A stretch of DNA of 64,000 nucleotides from UBA7446 sp038143535 (lineage in GTDB: Bacteria > Bacteroidota > Bacteroidia > Flavobacteriales > Flavobacteriaceae), in contig JAYQMD010000001.1 in the NCBI GenBank assembly GCA_038143535.1, positions 1,550,001 through 1,614,000 on the forward strand, in the 5' to 3' direction. The number at the start of each line of letters is the position of its first letter. The first letter of the stretch is position 1. The translations under genes were made by a program, and so were the position numbers. The notes beneath the pieces are model-generated. The model saw nothing but the letters and a program-made list of their open reading frames with translations. It had not been told where the DNA came from and ran no database searches. Shown here piece after piece: positions 37,703 to 46,004 of the stretch.

Positions 37703-39505
37703 ATGTCAAAAAAAAATGATGCGAAGCATTCCGATAGCCTAAACTTCGGGATAATTGGAAATTGTAAATCTGCGGCGCTAATAAATGAAGATTCCTCAAT
37801 AGATTGGTGTTGTTTGCCACAATTTGATTCCCCGTCTGTTTTTGGGAAAATTCTTGATGAAAATATTGGCGGGCAATTTAAAATTTCCTGTGATGAGAAT
37901 TATGCCATCTCACAATTTTATATTGAAAATACCGGCATTCTTTGCACGCGGTTTTCTAACGGTGACGACGCTTTTGAAGTCATTGATTATATGCCCCGCT
38001 ACAAAAAAGACGACAATGTTTATTATGCGCCCCCCGAAATTACACGTGTTTTAAAACACCTTAAAGGAGCACCTAAATACCGTGTAATTTATGACCCGAG
38101 ATTGGAATATGCTCTTGGCGAGACTAAAAATTATGTAAAAGAACATTTCCTTGTCAGTGTGGTAGACGACAAAAACTATGACACCCTGTTTTTGTATACC
38201 GACTTGGACAAAAATGCCATTCTAAATGCAACAGAACTAACGCTCACCCAAGATCACTTTATGTGTGTTTCTTATAATGAAAAGATACAGACGCCGAGCT
38301 TAGATCATACGCTGTTTGAGTTTGAGCGCACCAAGGTTTATTGGTTAAACTGGTGTCATAAGACACCTTCGTTTGAACACTATAACGAGGAAATATTACG
38401 CAGCGCAATGACGCTTAAACTACTCACATTTGAAAAGACGGGTGCCGTATTGGCAGCAGCGACTACCTCCTTGCCGGAAACCATAGGCGAAGTGCGTAAC
38501 TGGTATCGTTTTTGCTGGATTCGCGATGCCTCAATGGTCATTAAGGTCATTGCCAAGCTAGGGCACTCTAAAATTGTCAAAAATTTTATCCGCTACATTA
38601 TTGATTTGGTTCCCGATAAGAACGAAAAGCTACAAATCATGTACGGCATCAGTGGTGAAAAAACACTGACCGAAGAAACGTTAGAACACCTCGATGGCTA
38701 TAAGGGCTCACGACCCGTGCGTGTTGGTAATGCGGCTTATATCCAAAAGCAAAACGACATTTACGGTATTTTAATGGATGTTATTCACTATCAAATTGAA
38801 AGCTTTACGCAAGACGATGAAAAGCACGAAGCGCTGTGGACCATTGTTAAGTCTATCGTTTGGGTGGTGCGAAAAAATTGGCAATTGGCAGATAAGGGGA
38901 TTTGGGAATTTAGACACGAAGACCGTCATTTTACCTTTTCAAAACTGTTGTGTTGGGTGGCTGTTGACCGGCCCATTAAAATTTCAAGGCTTATTGAAGG
39001 GGGCAAATCTGCGGTTAAATGGGAGCCGTTGCGAAAAGAAATCCACAGCGACATCATGGAAAACGCCTGGAATGAAGAAAAACAAGCCTTCACGCAATCG
39101 TACCAATCTGAACACCTGGATGCATCCGTATTGCTGATGGAATACTACGGCTTTATTGAAGGTAAAGATCCCAAATACGTCAAAACGGTAAAAGCCATTG
39201 AAAAAGAATTGATGCACGAAGGCCTTTTATATCGCTACAAAAACGAAGATGATTTTGGCCTGCCAAGCTCATCGTTTACGGTGTGTACATTTTGGTTCAT
39301 TAACAGTTTGTATAAAATTGGTGAAGAAGAAAACGCCAAAGCGCTTTTTGATAAATTATTGGGTTACAGCAACCACTTGGGATTGTTCAGTGAAGACATT
39401 GATTTTAACTCCAAACGACTGCTTGGGAACTTTCCTCAAGCCTATTCACACCTAGCGCTTATTGACAATGCGCTTACTTTTAATGAATCGTTGACTAGCC
39501 CTTAG
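37703..39505 (+). CDS. Glycoside hydrolase family 15 protein (glucoamylase/trehalase-like)
   Basis: A 600-aa GH15 enzyme. The N-terminal region (FGIIGNCKSAALINEDSSID, LPQFDSPSVFGKIL) forms the usual beta domain; the (alpha/alpha)6 barrel carries NWYRFCWIRDASMVIK, the acid-bearing GIWEFRHEDRHFTFSKLLCW and the C-terminal GNFPQAYSHLALIDNA. No signal peptide is present, so it is cytoplasmic. GH15 members of this architecture include glucoamylases and the trehalases of Actinobacteria. The divergent position next to otsA-otsB, with only 35 nt between starts, favours a role in trehalose or glucan turnover. Its TAG stop interlocks with the TAA of the convergent MoxR-like gene (ttag, 39502-39505). Confidence 0.88.
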   Translation: MSKKNDAKHSDSLNFGIIGNCKSAALINEDSSIDWCCLPQFDSPSVFGKILDENIGGQFKISCDENYAISQFYIENTGILCTRFSNGDDAFEVIDYMPRYKKDDNVYYAPPEITRVLKHLKGAPKYRVIYDPRLEYALGETKNYVKEHFLVSVVDDKNYDTLFLYTDLDKNAILNATELTLTQDHFMCVSYNEKIQTPSLDHTLFEFERTKVYWLNWCHKTPSFEHYNEEILRSAMTLKLLTFEKTGAVLAAATTSLPETIGEVRNWYRFCWIRDASMVIKVIAKLGHSKIVKNFIRYIIDLVPDKNEKLQIMYGISGEKTLTEETLEHLDGYKGSRPVRVGNAAYIQKQNDIYGILMDVIHYQIESFTQDDEKHEALWTIVKSIVWVVRKNWQLADKGIWEFRHEDRHFTFSKLLCWVAVDRPIKISRLIEGGKSAVKWEPLRKEIHSDIMENAWNEEKQAFTQSYQSEHLDASVLLMEYYGFIEGKDPKYVKTVKAIEKELMHEGLLYRYKNEDDFGLPSSSFTVCTFWFINSLYKIGEEENAKALFDKLLGYSNHLGLFSEDIDFNSKRLLGNFPQAYSHLALIDNALTFNESLTSP

Positions 39506-40509
39506 AGCCCTGCCAATAAATTTCCAAGGCCGTCTTTAAACTGAAAGCCTTCCATAGTACGGTATTTATTTAGCTTTTTGTTTGCTTCAAGTCCCCACAA
39601 CAAAAACTCCATCATAAAAAACTGATCTTCAGCGCGGCAGTCTGCTTGGTGCGTTGCCACTAGTTTTTCCAAATTAGGTACACCCGTTAAAGTGTCGTGA
39701 TAGACATTGTCTGGAAGGCTGTCTTCCAAAAACAATTCGTTATCCCCATAAAACCAGCCCAACAACTGGTCATAAGGACCTTCCTCATCTTGGTTTTCAA
39801 GCTTTTTTATTTCTGGAAAATAGGCTGGAAATAGGCTTTTTACTGCTTGATTGATTAAGTGAAACGAAATCTGCTCTGCTCCTTCTTGCTCGCCTTCATA
39901 GACCAATTCTACCTTTCCATTTATAGCAGGGATAATCCCCAAAAAGTCAGACATTCTGATGCAGGTTTTTTGTTCGCCAGACAACAGCATGCGACGCTCT
40001 GCAGCACTTATTAGATTTTCAAAAGCCGTGATACTCATACGCGCACTCACGCCACTTTTAGCATCTACATATTCACTTTTTCTAGCTTCAAAACCTATCT
40101 GCTCCAAAATATCACGGGCCAATTCGGGAACGTGAATGGCCTGTTGCACTGCTGCATTGGTATTGGTTTCCTGGCGGGTTATGGCCTTGGCAGTTTCCAA
40201 GTTGTATGGATAGTGCGTCAAAATTTGAGAACCAATACGGTCTTTAAGCGGCGTCACGATACTTCCTCGGTTGGTATAATCTTCCGGATTGGCCGTAAAA
40301 ACAAACTGAGTTTCAATAGGCAATCGAAGCTTAAACCCACGGATTTGAATTTCTTTTTCTTGTAAAATGGAAAAAAGTGCCACTTGAATCCGTGCCTGCA
40401 AGTCAGGCAATTCATTTAAGACAAATATGCACCGGTGTGCTCTAGGAATCATCCCAAAATGTATCACACGCTCATCGGCATAAGACAGTTTGAGGTTGGC
40501 TAGGATCAA
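39502..40509 (-). CDS. MoxR/magnesium-chelatase-like AAA+ ATPase, C-terminal part (gene broken)
   Basis: This covers 335 codons from the middle of an AAA+ protein of the ChlI/MoxR class to its end. Visible: NLKLSYADERVIHFGMIPRA, the Walker B-like CIFVLNELPDL, the insert IQIRGFKLRLPIETQFVFTA followed by NPEDYTNRGSIVTPLKDR (sensor 1 and Arg finger region), and an all-alpha lid. The Met at 40509 is not a true start. The sequence is in frame with the 40525-40770 piece but separated by a TAA at 40525-40527 and a scrambled junction. Such ATPases work with VWA proteins as metal inserters or chaperones, and a VWA gene lies directly upstream. Confidence 0.75.
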   Translation of the reverse strand: MILANLKLSYADERVIHFGMIPRAHRCIFVLNELPDLQARIQVALFSILQEKEIQIRGFKLRLPIETQFVFTANPEDYTNRGSIVTPLKDRIGSQILTHYPYNLETAKAITRQETNTNAAVQQAIHVPELARDILEQIGFEARKSEYVDAKSGVSARMSITAFENLISAAERRMLLSGEQKTCIRMSDFLGIIPAINGKVELVYEGEQEGAEQISFHLINQAVKSLFPAYFPEIKKLENQDEEGPYDQLLGWFYGDNELFLEDSLPDNVYHDTLTGVPNLEKLVATHQADCRAEDQFFMMEFLLWGLEANKKLNKYRTMEGFQFKDGLGNLLAGL

Positions 40510-40524
40510 CGTGCCTTGGCAAAA

Positions 40525-40770
40525 TTACTCGCCTATCAAATCGGCTAGTACACTCACTTGCCCTCTCAACCCTAGTAAGTTGATGCTATGCCCCGAAAGC
40601 AATGCCCGTTCTACATCGGGAATAACCGTGTTTTCATAGCCCAGAAGCCCTTCAAATGTTGGGAGCCCACTTTGCATGCGAGCCCTTAAGTTTTGTGCCA
40701 ATTCTTGCTGAATCGTAAGGGGTTTGTACGCTGTTTTTTTAAGTTCTCCAAGTGTTTTGCTCTTTTTCAT
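40525..40770 (-). CDS. MoxR/magnesium-chelatase-like AAA+ ATPase, N-terminal part (gene broken)
   Basis: 81 codons: MKKSKTLGELKKTAYKPLTI, then PTFEGLLGYENTVIPDVERA and HSINLLGLRGQ, which is the beginning of a Walker A segment of the GLRGQAKTR kind. The sequence then jumps to VSVLADLIGE, a segment that normally lies about 60 residues further on, and stops at TAA (40525-40527). GTTGATCCT, which would continue 'GE' as VDP, is present a few bases later, so the junction looks rearranged. The nucleotide-binding loop is lost in this assembly. The start codon follows the VWA gene stop with no gap, implying a coupled operon. Confidence 0.7.
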   Translation of the reverse strand: MKKSKTLGELKKTAYKPLTIQQELAQNLRARMQSGLPTFEGLLGYENTVIPDVERALLSGHSINLLGLRGQVSVLADLIGE

Positions 40771-41901
40771 TTATCTCAATCGTTTTTTTCTGTTTTGTTC
40801 ATAGTCGTCAAAAATCATTTCACCCAAGCCTTTTAGGCCTGTAAAGAATGCCTTGCCTTTGTTGGCTTCTGTAAAGTTCCGCACAAATTCTTTTAAATAG
40901 GAGTCTTGTGCAATCATAAATGTGGTGATGGGAATGTGAAGCTTTCGCGCTTGTCGTGCCATATTGTAGCACTTATCTACGATGTGATCGTCTAGCCCCA
41001 TGCTGTTTTTGTAGTAACTCCCGTCGGGGTTCTTAAGGCAGCTTGGTTTGCCATCCGTGATCATAAAAATTTGCTTGTTGCTATTTTTTCTTCTTCGCAA
41101 CAAATCCATAGCCAAGGTAAGGCCCGCAACAGTATTGGTGTGATACGGTCCTACTTGCAAGTAGGGAATGTCTTTAAGCGCAATGGACCAGGAATCGTTT
41201 CCAAACACCAGAATATCTAGGGTGTCTTTAGGGTAGCGAGTGGTGATAAACTCTGCCAGTGCCATGGCTACTTTTTTAGCTGGTGTAATGCGGTCTTCGC
41301 CGTACAAAATCATGCTATGGCTGATGTCTATCATCAACACCGTGCTCATTTGTGTATTGTAATAACTGTCTTCCACGACGAGGTCGTCATGATGCAAGGT
41401 AAAGTCGTCTCCTGCGGATCGTATTTGAGCATTGCGCAAGCTTTCGGTCATGGATATTTTTTCAAGGGGATCGCCAAATTGATAGGCTTTAAATTCGCCT
41501 GTGTCGTTTGCGCCCTGTCCGGTACTTTTGGTTTTGTGGTTGCCATTGCCTGCTTTTTTTAGCTTGCCAAAAATTTGCTTTAAGGCGTGTTCACGCAATA
41601 GTTTTTCTGTTTTGGCAGTAAGTGACATTCCTCCGCCATCGCCCGTGCCGTCTCCTTTTGGTTGTATGTAGGCACGCTTTAGAAGATCTTCTATGAAATC
41701 ATCTATGGTATAGTCGCTGTTGGTGAGTTTATATTCTTTGTCTAACTCCCGTAACCAATCTATGGCTTCGTCAAAATCGCCAGAGGTATGCGTAATCAAC
41801 TCTTTGAAAATTTCAAAAAGACGCTGGAAGGGTGTTTGGTGCTTGGGTGTATGTCGTGTAAATGTAATCCCAGCAGCGGACAAGTTAAATATCATAGCCA
41901 T
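40771..41901 (-). CDS. VWA-domain protein (magnesium-chelatase subunit D-like)
   Basis: A 376-aa protein. The N-terminal half is a charged helical region (FQRLFEIFKELITHTSG, DEAIDWLRELDKEYKL) followed by a low-complexity GDGTGDGGGMSL linker. The C-terminal half is a von Willebrand A domain with an intact MIDAS: VLMIDISHSM (DxSxS), a Thr within ITPAKKVAMALAE, and MITDGKPSC. No signal peptide, so cytosolic. It is the first gene of a pair with the MoxR-like ATPase; this combination usually forms an ATP-driven metal-insertion or protein-remodelling complex. A start six nt later (MIFNLSAAG) is equally possible. Confidence 0.82.
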   Translation of the reverse strand: MAMIFNLSAAGITFTRHTPKHQTPFQRLFEIFKELITHTSGDFDEAIDWLRELDKEYKLTNSDYTIDDFIEDLLKRAYIQPKGDGTGDGGGMSLTAKTEKLLREHALKQIFGKLKKAGNGNHKTKSTGQGANDTGEFKAYQFGDPLEKISMTESLRNAQIRSAGDDFTLHHDDLVVEDSYYNTQMSTVLMIDISHSMILYGEDRITPAKKVAMALAEFITTRYPKDTLDILVFGNDSWSIALKDIPYLQVGPYHTNTVAGLTLAMDLLRRRKNSNKQIFMITDGKPSCLKNPDGSYYKNSMGLDDHIVDKCYNMARQARKLHIPITTFMIAQDSYLKEFVRNFTEANKGKAFFTGLKGLGEMIFDDYEQNRKKRLR

Positions 41902-41970
41902 GTAAATGTACTAAAATCATTTGCAACTTTAAACTGGTTTATTTGAATAATTAAGCTGTCGCAAAAATAG

Positions 41971-41978
41971 TACCTTTG
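41971..41978 (+). promoter_or_regulatory. Putative -7 box TACCTTTG before the NAD(P)H oxidoreductase
   Basis: Exact match to TAnnTTTG, 12 nt before the ATG at 41991. The nearest upstream TTTG is at 41942-41945 with a 25-nt spacer, longer than ideal. Confidence 0.4.
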
Positions 41979-41990
41979 TAAAAATTGCTT

Positions 41991-42572
41991 ATGAAAAATC
42001 TGGTTATCATTGGTCACCCAGACCAATCTTCTTTTTGCTATAATGGGATCTTTAAAGCCATCGTCGAAAGTCTAGAAAAAGCGGACGAAGATGTCGAAAT
42101 CATCGACCTTTATAGAGATAGTTTTACACGACCTCGTGACAAGGTCATTGCCAAGTATAAAGAATTGGTTACCTGGTCCGATCGGATGTATTTTGTTTCC
42201 CCCGTCTGGTGGTTTAGACTTACGCCTCGGATGGAAATCTTTTTTGACGAAGTGCTAACCCCTGGCTTTGCTTATCAGTTTGTCAATGTGACCAAACTAT
42301 ACGCCTATCCAAAATCCTTTTTAAGCGATAAAAAAGTACGGACCTATGTAACGCACGGTGCGCCAGCACTACCCGTGAAAACCTTGTACCTCAACTCTGT
42401 AAAATTACGTCTGGTGATGGGTGTTTATTCGTTTGTATTTGGGTGGAAGCTTGCGCTCTTTACCAAGACTAAGCAGTTTTGGTCGGTGCCTTTTGTTTCG
42501 GACGCAAAGCGCAAAAAATATTTAAACGTTGTGAAAAAAGACATACTACGCGATATTAATAAAGGAAAATAA
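41991..42572 (+). CDS. NAD(P)H-dependent oxidoreductase, flavodoxin-like fold
   Basis: 193 aa from the ATG at 41991 (a TTG two codons earlier is less likely). The N-terminus NLVIIGHPDQSSFCY is the FMN-binding loop of the NQO1/KefF/MdaB family; WSDRMYFVSPVWWFRLTPRM is the second flavin loop with the Trp-Trp that stacks near the ring, and THGAPA follows. The enzyme probably performs two-electron reduction of quinones or similar compounds in the cytosol. The SOUL-domain gene starts 5 nt after its stop, and both may form an operon with the hemolysin III gene. Confidence 0.85.
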   Translation: MKNLVIIGHPDQSSFCYNGIFKAIVESLEKADEDVEIIDLYRDSFTRPRDKVIAKYKELVTWSDRMYFVSPVWWFRLTPRMEIFFDEVLTPGFAYQFVNVTKLYAYPKSFLSDKKVRTYVTHGAPALPVKTLYLNSVKLRLVMGVYSFVFGWKLALFTKTKQFWSVPFVSDAKRKKYLNVVKKDILRDINKGK

Positions 42573-42577
42573 ACTCT

Positions 42578-43126
42578 ATGAAAAAGATATACAGTATACT
42601 TATTTCAGCTATATTGAGTGTTCATACTCTAACTGTGGCACAAGACACCGAAATACAAGCTTACGAAGTCATCAAAGTAATTGATAGTTTAGAAATTCGA
42701 TTTTACCCTAGTGCAACCTTGGTACAAACCAGTGGTGGCAATAACTTTGGCAAGCTGTTTCGCTATATTTCAGGCAGCAACAAATCGGAAGAGAAAATTG
42801 CCATGACGGCACCGGTTTATATGAACGAAGACAAATCAGAAATGGCTTTTGTGATGCCACTAGACGTGCATCAAAAAGGCGCGCCTGAACCCATGGGTGA
42901 AAATGTGTCGCTGCGCATAACCGAGCCGCGCTATGTAGCTGCCATACGTTATGGTGGATACACCAATGCAGACAAGGAAGCAACTTATACAAAACGCCTT
43001 ATGAAAGCTCTTAAAGAGAACAGCATTGAAGCCAAAGGAGCTGTCGAATTTTTAGGCTATGATAGCCCTTATAAATTCTACAACCGCCGTAACGAGATCA
43101 TGGTGGAAATTGAATATAAAAATTAA
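42578..43126 (+). CDS. SOUL heme-binding family protein, secreted
   Basis: A 182-aa protein with a signal peptide (ISAILSVHTLTVAQ, cleavage near residue 21). The SOUL/HBP fold signatures are present: YEVIKVIDSLEIRFYPSATL, FGKLFRYISGSNKSEEKIAM, MTAPVYM and MAFVMPLD. Family members bind heme or other tetrapyrroles; in bacteria the role is largely unknown. It lies 5 nt after the oxidoreductase and 12 nt before hemolysin III, so co-expression is likely. No Cys or obvious axial His stands out, so heme binding is not demonstrated. Confidence 0.85.
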   Translation: MKKIYSILISAILSVHTLTVAQDTEIQAYEVIKVIDSLEIRFYPSATLVQTSGGNNFGKLFRYISGSNKSEEKIAMTAPVYMNEDKSEMAFVMPLDVHQKGAPEPMGENVSLRITEPRYVAAIRYGGYTNADKEATYTKRLMKALKENSIEAKGAVEFLGYDSPYKFYNRRNEIMVEIEYKN

Positions 43127-43138
43127 CGCTTTTGCCAC

Positions 43139-43759
43139 ATGCCGTTAGAAGAAAAGCTCAACGTGTGGTCGCATGGTCTTGGCGTTGGCTTGGGCATAGC
43201 CGCATTGGTCTTATTGCTTTTGGGCGTAGACCAAACCAATCCCTATGGGCTGTTTAGCGTTATTGTCTATGGGCTATCGATCATCTTATTATTCTTAGCA
43301 TCTACTTGTTATCACGCCATCGCTACAACATCAAGCAAGCGCAAGCACTACTTTCGGGTAGCCGATCACATTGGTATTTACCTACTTATTGCGGGCACCT
43401 ACACGCCAGTGCTGTTGATTGCTATTCCCAACGGCTTGGGCTGGCCCTTTTTTTGGGTAGTCTGGGGCATTGCTGCCTTTGGCCTGCTCTTAAAACTCTT
43501 TTTCACGGGAAAGTTTGAACGCTTTTCTACCTTTTTATACCTCGCCATGGGCTGGCTGGCCATTATCCCCTATGACGAACTAACCGCAGCCTTAGCCCCC
43601 AAAGGGTTGGCATGGCTGATTGCCGGAGGCCTCGCCTATACGGTTGGTGTTGTGTTTTATGCCTTTGAAAAAATTCCTTATTGCCATTTTATCTGGCACC
43701 TGTTTGTCTTAGGCGGTGCGAGCTGCCATTTCTTTATGGTGTATTTGTATGTGATTTAG
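43139..43759 (+). CDS. trhA: Hemolysin III / TrhA family seven-helix membrane protein
   Basis: A 206-aa protein with seven predicted membrane helices, belonging to the adiponectin-receptor-related hemolysin III family. Family motifs: LNVWSHGLGVGLGIAAL in helix 1, SSTCYHAI-type LASTCYHAI with the conserved Ser and His, HYFRVADHIGIYLLIAGTYTP, and the C-terminal FHLFV-type CHFIWHLFVLGGASCHF carrying the metal-binding histidines. The described roles in bacteria are membrane-energetics or fluidity homeostasis rather than haemolysis. It is the last gene of the three-gene cluster. Confidence 0.9.
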   Translation: MPLEEKLNVWSHGLGVGLGIAALVLLLLGVDQTNPYGLFSVIVYGLSIILLFLASTCYHAIATTSSKRKHYFRVADHIGIYLLIAGTYTPVLLIAIPNGLGWPFFWVVWGIAAFGLLLKLFFTGKFERFSTFLYLAMGWLAIIPYDELTAALAPKGLAWLIAGGLAYTVGVVFYAFEKIPYCHFIWHLFVLGGASCHFFMVYLYVI

Positions 43760-43840
43760 CATTTTAATGGTGCCTTTAATTCGAGCAACAAATACAAGTC
43801 TTAATCCCTCCCCTTTCCCTATTTTTGCCAAAACCTTTAG

Positions 43841-44617
43841 ATGAACATTCTTATCCTTGGCAGTGGCGGTAGAGAGCATACCTTTTGTTGGAAGCTTTCC
43901 CAAAGCGCTCAACAACCCAAGCTATTTATTGCCCCTGGAAATGCGGGCACCGCACAACTGGGCACCAATATTGACATCAATCCCACAAACCTTGAAGCCG
44001 TAGCAACTGCGGTAAGCAGCCATGCCATAGACCTCATTTTGGTAGGCCCCGAAGCGCCCCTAGTAGCAGGTGTTCACGACCATATTGCCAACCATCCTAC
44101 ACTGAGCCATATCCCTGTTATTGGCCCAAAAAAAGAAGCCGCACAACTCGAAGGAAGCAAGGCATACGCCAAGGCCTTTATGGAGCGATACAACATCCCC
44201 ACTGCACCCTACAAACAATTTGATGCCCAATCGCTCAATGAAGGATTGGCTTATTTGGAAACCATTCCTGCGCCCTATGTACTAAAGGCCGATGGGCTTG
44301 CAGCAGGAAAAGGCGTACTCATCATCCACGATTTGGACGAAGCAAAAACAGCACTTACCGATATGCTGGCCAACAAAAAATTTGGCGCAGCCAGCCAACA
44401 AGTGGTCATTGAAGGCTTTTTGGACGGTATTGAACTTTCTTGTTTTGTCCTCACCGATGGGGAAAGCCATGTGACCTTTCCCTTTGCCAAAGACTACAAG
44501 CGTATAGGTGAAGGCGATACGGGGCTCAACACGGGTGGTATGGGCGCGGTGTCTCCCGTTCCGTTTAATGACCCTGTTTTCAAGCAAAAAATTCACGATC
44601 GCATCATAACAGCTTGA
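43841..44617 (+). CDS. purD: Phosphoribosylamine-glycine ligase, N-terminal part (frame broken)
   Basis: 258 codons of PurD, which makes GAR in purine synthesis. Present: MNILILGSGGREHTFCWKLS (N-domain), VGPEAPLVAGV, GSKAYAKAFMERY and the ATP-grasp segments VLKADGLAAGKGVLI, VVIEGFLDGIELSCFVLTDG and GDTGLNTGGMGAVSPVPF. The frame ends right after HDRIITA. In the family about 13 residues (of the kind xPTxxGLxxExx) should lie between 'RII' and the following 'FVGFVFIGL', but only seven bases are found, so about 29 nt are missing. Together with the next entry the gene would be about 420 codons, normal for PurD. Confidence 0.88.
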   Translation: MNILILGSGGREHTFCWKLSQSAQQPKLFIAPGNAGTAQLGTNIDINPTNLEAVATAVSSHAIDLILVGPEAPLVAGVHDHIANHPTLSHIPVIGPKKEAAQLEGSKAYAKAFMERYNIPTAPYKQFDAQSLNEGLAYLETIPAPYVLKADGLAAGKGVLIIHDLDEAKTALTDMLANKKFGAASQQVVIEGFLDGIELSCFVLTDGESHVTFPFAKDYKRIGEGDTGLNTGGMGAVSPVPFNDPVFKQKIHDRIITA

Positions 44618-44630
44618 TTTTGTCGGTTTT

Positions 44631-45077
44631 GTGTTTATTGGCCTTATTCGCGTGGGCGACGACCCCTTTGTGATTGAATACAATGTACGCATGGGTGATC
44701 CCGAAACCCAAGTGGTTTTACCACGCATCCAAAACGATATGGCGGAGCTACTTTTGGCTACTGGTGAAAAGCGTTTGCACGAAGTGGCACTCCAAATCAG
44801 TGATCAAGCTGCGGCAACCGTTGTGGGTGTTTCTGGTGGTTATCCAGAAGCCTACGAAAAAGGAAAGGCCATATCGGGTTTGACTGGCGATGGGCTAATT
44901 TTTCAAGCAGGAACTGCTAAAGTCGACGGTCAAGTTATGACCAATGGAGGAAGGGTCTTGGCATCAACAGGCTTTGGAACCGATGTGCAAGAAGCACTCA
45001 CAGCAGCGTACAGCAACCTATCAAACATATCGTTTGAAGGAATGTATTTCCGAAAAGATTTAGGTTTCGATTTATAG
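44631..45077 (+). CDS. purD: Phosphoribosylamine-glycine ligase, C-terminal part (frame broken)
   Basis: 148 codons continuing PurD: FIGLIRVGDDPFVIEYNVRM then GDPETQVVLPR (ATP-grasp metal and ATP site), then the C-terminal domain VVGVSGGYPEAYEKGKAISG and NGGRVLASTGFGTDVQEAL. The ATG at 44631 is an internal Met; the usable frame begins at GATTTTGTCGGTTTT around 44615. The gene overlaps the convergent small membrane protein gene by 6 nt at its 3' end. Confidence 0.85.
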   Translation: MFIGLIRVGDDPFVIEYNVRMGDPETQVVLPRIQNDMAELLLATGEKRLHEVALQISDQAAATVVGVSGGYPEAYEKGKAISGLTGDGLIFQAGTAKVDGQVMTNGGRVLASTGFGTDVQEALTAAYSNLSNISFEGMYFRKDLGFDL

Positions 45078-45299
45078 AAACGAGTGGGAGGTAGAGTCGA
45101 AGTCTTCTTCGTTGTTATCGTTAAATTTCTTCAACTGACGTAACCAATAGATTAAACCTGCAAAACCAATCATCAAAAAGAACCAATTCATCCCGTTGGC
45201 CAAAAACCAACTTGTTGGTTCTAAGTCACGCAACATATTAAGAGGAAGAAAAAGGATTTCTTCAAACAGGTAGGCAATTGCTTCAAAAACAGCTTTCAT
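45072..45299 (-). CDS. Small membrane protein next to purD (DUF6341-like)
   Basis: A 75-aa protein from the ATG at 45299; an upstream Met would add 14 poorly fitting residues. Sequence landmarks: MKAVFEAIAYLFEEILFLPL, NMLRDLEPTSWFLANGMNW, one membrane helix FFLMIGFAGLIYWLRQLKKF and an acidic tail ending TSHSFL. Proteins of this look are conserved beside purD in Flavobacteriia and have sometimes been annotated as uracil phosphoribosyltransferase, which nothing in this short sequence supports. Function unknown. Its end overlaps purD by 6 nt on the opposite strand. Confidence 0.7.
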   Translation of the reverse strand: MKAVFEAIAYLFEEILFLPLNMLRDLEPTSWFLANGMNWFFLMIGFAGLIYWLRQLKKFNDNNEEDFDSTSHSFL

Positions 45300-45398
45300 A
45301 ATCTTGGTTTGATCTTGCAAAAATACAGCTAAAGTTGGCACAATGCAAGTGCAAGAATGCTTTTAGATTTTGCGCTATCTTTAACAAAATTTTTTGTC

Positions 45399-46004
45399 AT
45401 GAATACCGCTCACGCATTTCAAATTTTTGAAAAAAGTATTGCGAAATATCACGTTTTAGACAATGTTGATCAACGCTTTGAAAACCCTTTTGAACCCAAA
45501 AGCCTCGATCATTTATTATATCGAAAAAATTGGATTGATACGGTACAATGGCACTATGAAGATCTCATACGCGACCCTGGTATAGACCCCGTTACTGCGC
45601 TAGAACTGAAACGCAAAATTGACGCTTCCAACCAAGACCGTACCGATATGGTGGAATATATCGACAGCTACTTTTTACAAGAGTTTAGCAGCGTTGAGCA
45701 CCAGGAGGGGGCTACCATCAATACCGAAAGTCCGGCTTGGGCTATAGACCGCTTGTCTATTTTAGCACTTAAAATCTACCATATGCAAGAAGAAGCTAAT
45801 CGCGCCTCCGCCTCCGACCAACACCGTGCGGCTTGTGCTACAAAACTTGCTGTTTTAATGGAACAAAAAGCAGATTTGGCCACCGCCATTGACCAACTCC
45901 TCACGGACATGGCAGCAGGCAATAAGTACATGAAAGTGTACAAGCAAATGAAAATGTACAATGACGAATCCCTGAACCCCGTCCTGTACCAGAAAAAATC
46001 CTAA
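45399..46004 (+). CDS. DUF4254 domain-containing protein
   Basis: A 201-aa protein using the ATG at 45399 (MNTAHAFQIFEKSIAKYH); the open frame extends 14 codons upstream without conserved look. It is a soluble, mostly helical protein with LLYRKNWIDTVQWHYEDLIR and RIDASNQDRTDMVE-type segments, then DRLSILALKIYHMQEEANRA, all typical of DUF4254. It overlaps the following GT9 gene by one base (TAATG at 46002-46006), and this pair is recurrent in Bacteroidota, suggesting a role beside a heptosyltransferase in LPS or surface-glycan assembly. The biochemical function is unknown. A near -7 match, TATCTTTA, lies at about 45376. Confidence 0.82.
   Translation: MNTAHAFQIFEKSIAKYHVLDNVDQRFENPFEPKSLDHLLYRKNWIDTVQWHYEDLIRDPGIDPVTALELKRKIDASNQDRTDMVEYIDSYFLQEFSSVEHQEGATINTESPAWAIDRLSILALKIYHMQEEANRASASDQHRAACATKLAVLMEQKADLATAIDQLLTDMAAGNKYMKVYKQMKMYNDESLNPVLYQKKS

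Noticed and set aside
45072..45299. Annotation as uracil phosphoribosyltransferase
   Set aside because: The 75-aa membrane protein has no PRPP-binding motif; that name is a known misannotation for small proteins of this look.
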